Assembly (NCBI GenBank): GCA_002733215.1
Contig: NVUY01000023.1
Location: forward strand, 1 to 42,064
Length of the DNA: 42,064 nt
Origin: Sulfurovum sp.
GTDB taxonomy: Bacteria; Campylobacterota; Campylobacteria; Campylobacterales; Sulfurovaceae
Direction of reading: 5' to 3'
Shown here: positions 1-7,358 of the stretch, in pieces
Position numbering within the stretch: position 1 is the stretch's first letter
Layout of the letters: each line of letters opens with the position of its first letter
Notes under the pieces: model-generated
What the model was told of the DNA's origin: nothing
Database searches by the model: none
Seen by the model: the letters and a program-made list of their open reading frames with translations, nothing else
Translations under genes and position numbers: made by a program

Positions 1-74
1 CTACTCAGGTAGGAGAAGTGACCAAGAAGCAGAAGGAAATTTATGAGGCTTTGGGGGTCGAGGTGATTTCATAG
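1..74 (+). CDS. 3' end of a probable transposase gene (partial)
   Basis: From position 3 an open frame reads to a TAG at 72-74 and gives a 23-residue C-terminus that ends KEIYEALGVEVIS. A short tail of the type 'T..QKEIYEALGV' resembles what I remember of C-termini of IS4/IS1634-like DDE transposases, but 23 residues are too few for a firm call. The placement fits a mobile element: it stops about 25 bases before the point where the neighbouring hsdS loses family similarity, and it runs convergent to it. It could instead be the end of some other gene joined to hsdS by a deletion. Confidence 0.4.
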   Translation, partial: TQVGEVTKKQKEIYEALGVEVIS

Positions 75-97
75 GTATAATTGGGCGGGAATGTAGG
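1..97 (+). mobile_element. Probable right end of an insertion sequence that interrupts hsdS
   Basis: The hsdS reading frame on the minus strand matches the family up to the His codon at 98-100 (YLYHYLH), then turns into an unrelated 18-residue tail and stops at 41-43. The sequence left of 98 also carries the end of a plus-strand reading frame that stops at 72-74. The simplest reading is that an insertion sequence ends at about position 97. The other end, the terminal repeats and any target duplication are outside the window, so the family cannot be assigned. Confidence 0.45.
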
Positions 98-1120
98 ATG
101 TAAGTAGTGATATAAATATTCTGAAGATTCTAATGCTCTAATTTGTGCATAACCTGTAGATGCAACATAATTTCCAGTTAACTTAAAGAAGAAATTATTT
201 TTCTGATATGGTCTAACTGTTTGATATAAAATATCATCTTTTTTCAATAACCTTTGTGCTCGACTTGGTGCATTGTCACTATTTATTATTGACTCTTTTA
301 ATAAAGTACCATTTTTAACACTTTCCAAATCTATATAAACAAAAGATTCAGGCAGATTATTATTTTTAGGATTTATTTTAGAAATATCCCCCAACCGAAC
401 CTCATCCCACCCACCAGGAGCAGGGACTTCAGTCCCGTTCTTTTCGATGCTACTTGACGGGACTAAAGTCCCTGCTCCGAATTCTTTGAACCGAACCTCC
501 CCACTCAAAAGCTTCTGCATCAACCCTTTTTTGAGTTCTTCTTTGGCTTTTATGAGTGCTTCTTGTTTGCTGATGGCATCATCCCAAGTGATGAGGATTT
601 GGGCTATTTTTTGTTGTTCTTTTAGAGGAGGAAATGGTATTTTTTGTTTTAACCAACTTTTAGTCTTGAATAATAACTTTTCAATATGTATACCATCACT
701 ATAACTATAAAAAGTCTGATTAAATTTTGGAACTCGTACATAATAATTAAAAAACACTTGATCCAGTAAATCTTTATTCGGCTGAAAAACATTATATTCA
801 TTAGAAACAATTGCCCCATCAAGTTCCTTGGGTACTAGACCACATGCACCATGTGAAATCTGTCTTTTAGAGATTACAAAATCATTCTCTCGCACATAGA
901 ATTGATTCTTTACCAGTATCTTTTTACCTTTAAAGATACCTCTACTATCTACACCACCAAATCTTCTTCTAACTGTAATAAGTTCATACTCTTTTTCGTC
1001 TTCCATGACTAGAGACTCTAAAGTCAGATTCAAAACATCTTTTAATTTAAATTCTTCCCAATCCTCAGGAATCAGCCCAACCTTAGTCTGTTTATAGCCT
1101 TTAGGTATCACTGCACCCAT
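41..1120 (-). CDS. hsdS: Type I restriction-modification specificity subunit HsdS, 3'-truncated
   Basis: This is the DNA-recognition subunit of a type I restriction-modification enzyme. Residues 1-165 form the first target recognition domain. The first conserved coiled-coil spacer follows at about 165-211 (PPLKEQQKIAQIL, then KKGLMQKLLSGEVRF), and a second recognition domain starts near GGWDEVRLGDI at 237. The second domain breaks off after YLYHYLH at about residue 341 and is followed by an unrelated tail, so the second conserved spacer is missing; 359 residues compares with the usual 400-450. Residues 215-236 are encoded by a palindromic repeat (417-478) placed in frame inside the usual KEFGG-W junction. 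The start ATG overlaps the stop of the RhuM gene (TAATG). Loss of the second spacer probably impairs assembly with HsdM; this is inference. Confidence 0.85.
   Translation of the reverse strand: MGAVIPKGYKQTKVGLIPEDWEEFKLKDVLNLTLESLVMEDEKEYELITVRRRFGGVDSRGIFKGKKILVKNQFYVRENDFVISKRQISHGACGLVPKELDGAIVSNEYNVFQPNKDLLDQVFFNYYVRVPKFNQTFYSYSDGIHIEKLLFKTKSWLKQKIPFPPLKEQQKIAQILITWDDAISKQEALIKAKEELKKGLMQKLLSGEVRFKEFGAGTLVPSSSIEKNGTEVPAPGGWDEVRLGDISKINPKNNNLPESFVYIDLESVKNGTLLKESIINSDNAPSRAQRLLKKDDILYQTVRPYQKNNFFFKLTGNYVASTGYAQIRALESSEYLYHYLHPTFPPNYTYEITSTPKAS
417..478. repeat. Palindromic REP-like element inside hsdS
   Basis: The arms 417-437 and 458-478 are inverted copies of each other with one mismatch across 21 bases, separated by 20 bases. 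Each arm contains its own small hairpin (GGGACTTCAGTCCC; GGGACTAAAGTCCC). The same arm sequence, starting GGAGCAGGGACTTTAGTCCC, recurs at 36599-36646 near the TonB-receptor gene, so this is a dispersed element and not part of hsdS proper. It keeps the hsdS frame open and adds about 21 residues between the first spacer and the second recognition domain. Confidence 0.85.
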
Positions 1121-2175
1121 TACTTCTTCTCCATCTGTGCAAGCATTTTATCGAAGTCACTTAAGTATTCTCTATCTTGTATTACTCTATATTTTTCATA
1201 TTCTACTTGAGCTTTTAACTTTGCCTCAAGAGCCGATACTTTTCCACTATCGAGAAGTATAGGATAATCAGACAACATCAAGAATTTATCTAAAAACACT
1301 ATCCACTCTTTCATATTCATCACAATCCCTTGTATAGCTCTGTTTTCCGCCAAATCAAGATACGCAGATACGATGCGTTTTAACTGCTCTATATGCTCTT
1401 TATTTAGATAGTTTTTGGCTACAGTTACATCCGTTTTTAATATTTTCCCATCAGGTGCATTTTTCCAAGTTTTGAGTCCCATGTATATCTTTTGAGCATC
1501 TACTTCACTATAGATGATCTCAGCAGCAGTCTTACCACAGATGGCCCAGTGCATTTTGTTTTGCACAGTTGCATAAAACTTCTTCGTCTGCTCATCATCT
1601 TTATCATAATCAGCACTTAACGCATATATATCTGTTATCTTTTGATAAAACCTACGTTCACTGAGTCGTATCTCCCTTATACGGTCCAACTGCTCATCAA
1701 AATAGTCTTGACCGAAATGATACACGCTTTTTAACCGCTCATCATCCATAGTAAAACCTTTGACAATGTATTCATGCAAAACATTTGTTGCCCATTTTCT
1801 AAACTCTGTTGCCCTGTGTGAACTCACCCTATAACCTACAGAAACAATGGCTTTAAGGTTATAATATTTCACTATCTTGTTTTGAGTTTTTTCTTCAATG
1901 GCACCATGTTTAGTGGTATGTCGGAAATCCCGACATACCACTTTCTCATCAAGTTCATTTTCATCAAATATATTTTTTAGATGTCCCGATATAGTACTTC
2001 TGCCTTTATCAAAAAGCTCTGCCATTTGTTTTTGCGTTAGCCAAAAAGTCTCATTATAAAAAAATACATCTATATTGACTTTTGCATCTTCTATCTTAAA
2101 AATAACAAAGCTTTGAATCTCTTGTGGTGTAGTTAGTGCTACCGTTCCATCTTCATGTAATACTTCATCACTCAT
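1120..2175 (-). CDS. RhuM-family protein
   Basis: The protein is 351 residues long and matches the RhuM ('virulence RhuM') family, whose members are frequent passengers of type I restriction-modification operons. Their biochemical role is not established. A putative winged-helix DNA-binding region lies at about 45-75 (LTQKQMAELFDKGRSTISGH), followed by the family signature around residues 105-135 (KYYNLKAIVSVGYRVSSHRA, then EFRKWATNVL). The C-terminal part (about 165-350) is predicted helical and ends in a Lys/Glu-rich tail. The gene overlaps hsdM by 4 bases and hsdS by 1, so it is translated with the methylase and specificity genes. I infer a regulatory or accessory role in the restriction system from this context only. 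Confidence 0.85.
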   Translation of the reverse strand: MSDEVLHEDGTVALTTPQEIQSFVIFKIEDAKVNIDVFFYNETFWLTQKQMAELFDKGRSTISGHLKNIFDENELDEKVVCRDFRHTTKHGAIEEKTQNKIVKYYNLKAIVSVGYRVSSHRATEFRKWATNVLHEYIVKGFTMDDERLKSVYHFGQDYFDEQLDRIREIRLSERRFYQKITDIYALSADYDKDDEQTKKFYATVQNKMHWAICGKTAAEIIYSEVDAQKIYMGLKTWKNAPDGKILKTDVTVAKNYLNKEHIEQLKRIVSAYLDLAENRAIQGIVMNMKEWIVFLDKFLMLSDYPILLDSGKVSALEAKLKAQVEYEKYRVIQDREYLSDFDKMLAQMEKK

Positions 2176-3659
2176 AACCCAAGCTCCTCAAGATACCTTT
2201 GCATCTGCTTTTTTACCTCTACAAGTTCACCTTCTATCTTGGCTATGTTCGCTTTGGTAGCTTCTATATCAACAGGCTCTTCCTCTTCAAATGTATCTAC
2301 ATACCTTGGAATGTTCAAGTTGTAGTCATTTTCTTGTATCTCTTCAAGAGTAGCCACATGAGCATACTTCTCTATCTCTTTTCTGGCTCTGTAAGTCTCT
2401 AATATTTTTGCCATATGCTCAGGGCTTAAAGTGTTTTGATTCTTAGCTTTGTCAAACTCACGACTTGCATCTATAAAAAATACATCTCTGTTGGTTCTAG
2501 CCTTTTTAAAGATGAGTATAGTCGCAGGTATACCTGTACCGAAGAAGAGGTTAGCAGGAAGTCCTATGACGGCATCAAGTAGATTATGTTCTATGATCTG
2601 TGTTCTTATGCGACCTTCACTTGCACCCCTAAAGAGCACACCATGAGGAAGAACTACTCCCATACGCCCATTTTCGTTGAGACTTGCCAACATATGCTGT
2701 ACAAAAGCATAGTCACCCTTACTCTTTGGAGGTAAACCAAACTCAAAACGCTTGTAGTGGTCATCTGCCAACTCATCAGCACCCCATTTATCCAGAGAGA
2801 AAGGAGGATTGGCAACCACCACATCAAACTTCATAAGATGGTCATTTTCTACATGTAGAGGGTTGCGAAGTGTATCTCCCCACTCTATCTTGGCATCGTT
2901 TATCTCATGGAGGAACATATTCATCTTGGTAAGTGCTTGTGTCTCACCATTTTTCTCTTGACCATAGATGGCAAAGTTGTCATTACCCACCTCTTTAGAA
3001 GCTTTTATGAGCAAAGACCCAGAACCACAAGTAGGATCATAGATACGATCTCCTTCTTTAGCTTCAACTAACTTAGACAAGAGTGTAGAAACAGCAGAGG
3101 GGGTGAAAAATTCGCCTCCTTTTTTCCCTGCATCAGAAGCAAAGTGAGCTATGAGATACTCATAAGCGTCTCCTATAACATCGTTACCCTCTAACATAGA
3201 AGGACGCAAGTCAAGTCTCTCATCTGCAAAGTCTTCGAGTAAGTGTTTAAGTATAGAGTTTCTCTCTTTAGTGCGTCCTAGCTTTACCTCAGAGTTAAAG
3301 TCAACATTTCGGAAGATACCCTCTAGTTTTTCTCTATTGTCCTCTTCTATTCGTTCTAATGCTTTGTTGATGACTTCCCCAAGTTCATTTGACTCTTTAT
3401 GCTCTAAGATATACTCAAAAGTACAAGACTCATCAAGCACAAACTTTTCACGCTTTAATGACCTCTCTATACGCTCTTGATTATCCCCATACTTCTCTTG
3501 TAAGGCTTCTACCTTTTCTCTATAAAAATCAGACAAATACTTCACAAATAACATAGTTAGTACATAGTCTTTATAGTCAGAACTGTGCATTGTACCCCTA
3601 AAAGTATCACATGCTCTCCATGCGATGTTGTTTATAGTTTCTTGAGTTGTTTTTTGCAT
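2172..3659 (-). CDS. hsdM: Type I restriction-modification DNA methyltransferase HsdM
   Basis: This is the N6-adenine methyltransferase subunit, which forms the M2S1 core with HsdS. An N-terminal helical domain (HsdM_N, about 8-150) is followed by the catalytic Rossmann domain (about 155-450). Visible motifs are GEFFTP at 182-187, the AdoMet-binding motif DPTCGSGSLL at 208-217 and the catalytic NPPF at 284-287. The C-terminus (about 455-495) is a coiled coil, as usual for contact with HsdS. At 495 residues it is full length, and no damage is seen. It lies 47 bases downstream of a half-size specificity gene and overlaps the RhuM gene by 4 bases. The matching hsdR is not in the window and may lie beyond the left edge. 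Confidence 0.95.
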   Translation of the reverse strand: MQKTTQETINNIAWRACDTFRGTMHSSDYKDYVLTMLFVKYLSDFYREKVEALQEKYGDNQERIERSLKREKFVLDESCTFEYILEHKESNELGEVINKALERIEEDNREKLEGIFRNVDFNSEVKLGRTKERNSILKHLLEDFADERLDLRPSMLEGNDVIGDAYEYLIAHFASDAGKKGGEFFTPSAVSTLLSKLVEAKEGDRIYDPTCGSGSLLIKASKEVGNDNFAIYGQEKNGETQALTKMNMFLHEINDAKIEWGDTLRNPLHVENDHLMKFDVVVANPPFSLDKWGADELADDHYKRFEFGLPPKSKGDYAFVQHMLASLNENGRMGVVLPHGVLFRGASEGRIRTQIIEHNLLDAVIGLPANLFFGTGIPATILIFKKARTNRDVFFIDASREFDKAKNQNTLSPEHMAKILETYRARKEIEKYAHVATLEEIQENDYNLNIPRYVDTFEEEEPVDIEATKANIAKIEGELVEVKKQMQRYLEELGL

Positions 3660-3706
3660 TAATTCTTTTCCTTGTTTTATAGAGTTATCTGAACAGCCAC
3701 AGGTGC

Positions 3707-4294
3707 TCAGATGACTCTTTGTATTATGGTATCTAAAACAGCTTGTGAAAGTTTTTGTTTTTCATCTGTGAGCTTTTGAAGTAAGTCTTTCTCTTTGTCT
3801 GCTAGTTCCAAAAATCTTACAAGTTCTTTTTGTTTGACTAAAGGAGGGAGTACTACTTCAAGGTTTTCCAGATCTTTAGTTTTTAACATCGGAATCGCTG
3901 TTCCCTTTGTTTCCTGCTTTAAGATGCGTTGAGCTGCTTTTGAGTTTATATAGTAAGCTAAGTATTTTGCATCCACCTTAGCATCATCCACACGAATCAC
4001 CGCCAAGAGAGAAGAGATGAGTAAACCCTCATCTTCTTTAACTATATAGACAGCAGAACTAGGAGCACGAAGCCTCAGCAGTACATCTCCCTTTTGGGTA
4101 AGGTATCTACTATCTATATTTTCCACAGCATTAAATGCATCTATATGCTCTTTATCTATCTTCACAGAAGAATCAAAACAACGCATACTCACCTGCTCAT
4201 ACACTCTGCTCTGTTCAAAATCTGGCTCAGCCTTTTTACGAGACACCACCAAACCTGTTCTAACAGTAGCAAATTCACCTAATTGAGCATTCAA
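3707..4294 (-). CDS. Half-size type I specificity subunit (single target recognition domain)
   Basis: This 195-residue protein looks like one half of an HsdS. A single target recognition domain occupies about 1-150 and ends TAIPMLKTKDLENLEVVLPP; one coiled-coil spacer follows (about 150-195, KQKELVRFLELADKEKDLLQ). The start ATG at 4294 is preceded by AGAAAGG about ten bases upstream. It is the first gene of the restriction operon, with hsdM, rhuM and the two-domain hsdS behind it, so the locus encodes two different specificity proteins. Half-size S proteins are known to dimerise into a working S subunit, so this one could serve HsdM while the downstream hsdS is broken. It could also act as an accessory or regulatory protein; the sequence does not decide. 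Confidence 0.75.
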   Translation of the reverse strand: MNAQLGEFATVRTGLVVSRKKAEPDFEQSRVYEQVSMRCFDSSVKIDKEHIDAFNAVENIDSRYLTQKGDVLLRLRAPSSAVYIVKEDEGLLISSLLAVIRVDDAKVDAKYLAYYINSKAAQRILKQETKGTAIPMLKTKDLENLEVVLPPLVKQKELVRFLELADKEKDLLQKLTDEKQKLSQAVLDTIIQRVI

Positions 4295-4362
4295 AATATA
4301 CCTTTCTAATTGTCTATATAAGAATAGTACACTTATTTTTATATCCTCTTACTTAAAAATAT

Positions 4363-4385
4363 TTGTATAACAAACATGTATACAA
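4363..4385. promoter_or_regulatory. Inverted repeat upstream of the restriction operon
   Basis: A perfect inverted repeat with 7-base arms (TTGTATA and TATACAA) and a 9-base spacer lies about 70 bases upstream of the first gene of the restriction operon, in the 146-base gap to the lpdA 3' end. Between it and the start codon, AT-rich stretches on the minus strand such as GGATATAAAAAT and CTTATATAGAC could be -10 boxes. An operator for a regulator of the operon is plausible but unproven. No strong terminator for either operon was recognised in the gap. Confidence 0.35.
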
Positions 4386-4440
4386 ACAATGTTCTGTTAT
4401 AGCTATCCTTGCTACAGCAAGCAAGAAAGATCTCATTTAT

Positions 4441-5802
4441 CTAAATTAAATCTAAGCTAGATTCGCTTAAAGTAGGATGGGCAAAAATCATTTTTTCTAA
4501 ATCATTTAGACCTAGATTGGCATTTATTGCTATGAGAAACTGATGTATGAGTTCTGTTGCATCATTGCCAATGATACTGGCCCCTAAAATTAAAGATGTT
4601 TCTTCATCGTAGAGTACTTTTATAAATCCACTGTCATCACCTTTAATTTTTGCTTTTGCATTTGTTTTGAAAAATAGTTTTTTATTTTTAAACTTGATGG
4701 CATTTTCTTTTAAAACTTTCTCACTTTTACCAATACTGGCTATTTGAGGCGTAGAAAATGTCACTGATGGGAAAATATAATCATTTGAAAGAGGTTCTTC
4801 TTCTAAAATATGCTGTGCTACTCTTTTGGCTTCATAATAAGCAACATGCGCTAAAGCCGGACTTTTAAGTACATCGCCTATGGCATAAATATTATCATGA
4901 TTAGGGCATTGTAAATTCTCATTTACTTCAATGAATCCTCTGTCATGTTCGATATTTGCATTTTCTAAATTCAAGTTAGCTGTATTCGGGATTCTTCCAA
5001 TAGAGATTAAAACCTTGTCAAATATTTTAGTTTCCACTTTTTTACCAGTATCAATCGTAACCTCTACGCCATTTTCATTTACACTGTAGTTTGTAACATT
5101 TGCGTTTAAATCTATTTCCATACCTTTTTTCTCAAACTCTCTCTTGAGTGTTCGAGAAACATCTTCATCTTCATTTGCTACAAGCCTTGCTGCGAATTCA
5201 GAGATTTGTACGCTTGTGCCTAAGGCATTAAAAAAAGATGCAAATTCACATCCAATAGCCCCACCACCAATAATTAAAATGGTGGTGGGAATCTCTGTTA
5301 AAGTAAATACTTCTCTACTTGAAACAATGGCTTCATCTTGTAGTTTTAATAAAGGATGATCCCGATGTGATGAACCTGATGCGATTACTATATTTTGTGC
5401 AGTGATTTTTTTATTTTGATTTTGTAATTCAACGCTATGATTATCAACAAATTTGCCTGTGTCATACTCTATTTTAACTTTGGATTTTTTCAACTTGTTT
5501 AAAATACCAACTTTTAAATCTTGTATGAGACAATTGGTCGATCTTTGTAGTATGCCAATATCAAATGAACTTTGTACATGATTGACCCCGCAGGATTTAA
5601 AATACTCTTCTTTTTTAATATATGAAGCAGTTTCTAAAAAGTTCTTCGCAGGAATACACCCCTCGTTAAGACAGGTTCCACCAACAGTACTTTCACCTTT
5701 TTCTACCATACATACCTGTTTACCCGCTTCACCTAAAAGTGTCGCTAGCTCATAACCTGCAGGTCCTGCACCTATCACTATTACATCAAAATCGTACATC
5801 AT
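4441..5802 (-). CDS. lpdA: Dihydrolipoyl dehydrogenase (E3 / L-protein)
   Basis: This flavoprotein reoxidises the dihydrolipoyl group, here most likely that of GcvH, passing electrons through a redox-active disulfide and FAD to NAD+. The FAD-binding GAGPAG is at residues 11-16, the disulfide motif CLNEGC at 44-49, and the NAD-binding GGGAIGCEF at about 178-186. The catalytic His-Glu pair lies in HPTLSE at 442-447. The 453-residue length is slightly short but complete, and the protein lacks an N-terminal lipoyl domain. Its first 17 bases overlap the end of lipA, and translation could start at either of the first two Met codons. As the last gene of the glycine cleavage operon it is probably the dedicated L-protein. 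Confidence 0.93.
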   Translation of the reverse strand: MMYDFDVIVIGAGPAGYELATLLGEAGKQVCMVEKGESTVGGTCLNEGCIPAKNFLETASYIKKEEYFKSCGVNHVQSSFDIGILQRSTNCLIQDLKVGILNKLKKSKVKIEYDTGKFVDNHSVELQNQNKKITAQNIVIASGSSHRDHPLLKLQDEAIVSSREVFTLTEIPTTILIIGGGAIGCEFASFFNALGTSVQISEFAARLVANEDEDVSRTLKREFEKKGMEIDLNANVTNYSVNENGVEVTIDTGKKVETKIFDKVLISIGRIPNTANLNLENANIEHDRGFIEVNENLQCPNHDNIYAIGDVLKSPALAHVAYYEAKRVAQHILEEEPLSNDYIFPSVTFSTPQIASIGKSEKVLKENAIKFKNKKLFFKTNAKAKIKGDDSGFIKVLYDEETSLILGASIIGNDATELIHQFLIAINANLGLNDLEKMIFAHPTLSESSLDLI

Positions 5803-6670
5803 TTTCCTTTTTTACATACTCATGCGCCATATATGAACTTCTCGCATAGGGTGAAGCATGAACATACTCAAAGCCCATGTCAAGTGCAATTTGTTTATAT
5901 TCTGAAAACTGCTCAGGCGTGATATACTCTATGACTTTTTCATATTCATTTGATGGCGCTAAATACTGTCCAACACTTAAAAGTTTACAACCAACATCTA
6001 TAAGGTCTCGAAATACAGATACAACTTCTTCTTTTGTTTCACCAAGCCCAAGCATAATAGCACTTTTTGTTTTGACATCTTTCGGTGCATACTTTTTTAT
6101 CTCTCGTAATACATCTAGTGATCTTTGGTACACAGAGGCTTTACGAATTTTATAGAGTCTTGGCACTGTTTCAATGTTATGTCCCACTATGACAGCCCCG
6201 GAATTTGCCACTAATTTAATTGATTTAAGGTTTGCTTGAAAATCAGGTATTAAAAGTTCAACCTGTGTGTTTGGAACTGTCTTTAAAATGTTTTGAGTAA
6301 CATCAAAAAAGTGTTTTGCACCACCGTCTTTTAAATCATCTCTCGCAGGGCTTGTAATAACTACAAATTTTAATGCTAATTTTTGGACTGCAAGGACCAC
6401 TTGATCTAGCTCTTCTTGGTTTACTTCAAGCGGAGAACCTGTTGCAACATTGCAGTAGGTACATCTTCTTGTACAAATCCCTCCAAGTATTAGAAAGGTT
6501 GCAGTTTTTGCGGCAAAACACTCAGAAATATTTGGGCATTTTGCCTCTTGGCAAATAGTATGAATACCAATTTCATTTAAAAGTTGATCCATCTCTTTTT
6601 GAGCTGAAAAGGATATCTTTTTTCTAAGCCACTCTGGTTTTCGTTGTCGTTTATTTGGATCAGGAAGCAT
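5786..6670 (-). CDS. lipA: Lipoyl synthase LipA
   Basis: LipA is a radical-SAM enzyme that inserts two sulfur atoms into protein-bound octanoate to form the lipoyl cofactor. From the ATG at 6670 it has 294 residues. The auxiliary-cluster cysteines (C-x4-C-x5-C) are at 40, 45 and 51, the radical-SAM CxxxCxxC at 66-73 (CTRRCTYC), and the RSSY motif that ligates the auxiliary cluster at about 277-280. The frame is open 17 codons further upstream, but the family N-terminus (KPEWLRKKI) fits the start at 6670. It overlaps the upstream transferase gene by 11 bases and lpdA by 17, so it is co-translated with the glycine cleavage genes, whose H protein it should modify. Confidence 0.95.
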   Translation of the reverse strand: MLPDPNKRQRKPEWLRKKISFSAQKEMDQLLNEIGIHTICQEAKCPNISECFAAKTATFLILGGICTRRCTYCNVATGSPLEVNQEELDQVVLAVQKLALKFVVITSPARDDLKDGGAKHFFDVTQNILKTVPNTQVELLIPDFQANLKSIKLVANSGAVIVGHNIETVPRLYKIRKASVYQRSLDVLREIKKYAPKDVKTKSAIMLGLGETKEEVVSVFRDLIDVGCKLLSVGQYLAPSNEYEKVIEYITPEQFSEYKQIALDMGFEYVHASPYARSSYMAHEYVKKENDVRF

Positions 6671-7358
6671 ACAATATATCCTTATTATTTTGTTCGAATA
6701 CAACAGAAAAAGTATTTTCAAATGATTTTAGAAGTAAGATCCTTGCTTCTTCAAAACTAATTTTTACACCTAAGTCTTCAAGCGAATTCCCCATGCTATA
6801 CATAGAGTTATCAATACCAATGGATCCATGTTGGAAAATAGTATCTTTGGATCTTCTTTGTGCATTGCCGCCAATTTTTTTGCCATTTACTAAAATATCG
6901 TAAGGCTCGAAACCTTCTTGACAGTAGTCACTTTTTGATAAGTGAATCTCTTCCAGGTCTTTTGCATACACAGGGTTGAGTCCAAGTGATCTGTAAAATT
7001 CCATCAAAAAATTACATACTAACTCATAACTTTGTTTTACACTTAAATTTTTGACATAAGATGTAGGTATGATAAGAGAATAGGAGATATCATTTCCATG
7101 AAAGAGTATTCCTCCGCCTGTGATTCTTTGCGCATAGTTTTGCTTATATTTGCTTAGATGGTTAAGGTTTTTAATGCTGTTGATTTTTTGAGAAACACCA
7201 TAAGTAAAAGACTCTTCCCACGCATACACTCTAAATATTGGCATGTCTGAAGCTTTGAAACTTTCAAATAGCTCTTTATCCATGTGCATATTCTCTTTTG
7301 CACTGAGTCTTTGGGAAGTGATAAGTGAAAAAGTTTTTTTAATACTTGAATTTAACAT
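6660..7358 (-). CDS. Lipoate/octanoate protein transferase (LplA/LipM family)
   Basis: The 232-residue protein has the BPL/LplA/LipB fold: RITGGG at 78-83, then HGNDISYSL, then NGKKIGGNAQRR at 158-169 and FQHGSI at 175-180. A Cys at 146, ahead of the EPYDI segment, lies where LipM-type octanoyltransferases carry their catalytic Cys. Together with lipA next door this suggests transfer of octanoate from acyl carrier protein to GcvH, rather than an ATP-dependent ligase for free lipoate. The accessory C-terminal domain of true LplA ligases is absent. The gene overlaps gcvPB by 20 bases and lipA by 11. The LipM versus LplA assignment is inference from one residue and the context. Confidence 0.8.
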   Translation of the reverse strand: MLNSSIKKTFSLITSQRLSAKENMHMDKELFESFKASDMPIFRVYAWEESFTYGVSQKINSIKNLNHLSKYKQNYAQRITGGGILFHGNDISYSLIIPTSYVKNLSVKQSYELVCNFLMEFYRSLGLNPVYAKDLEEIHLSKSDYCQEGFEPYDILVNGKKIGGNAQRRSKDTIFQHGSIGIDNSMYSMGNSLEDLGVKISFEEARILLLKSFENTFSVVFEQNNKDILYAS

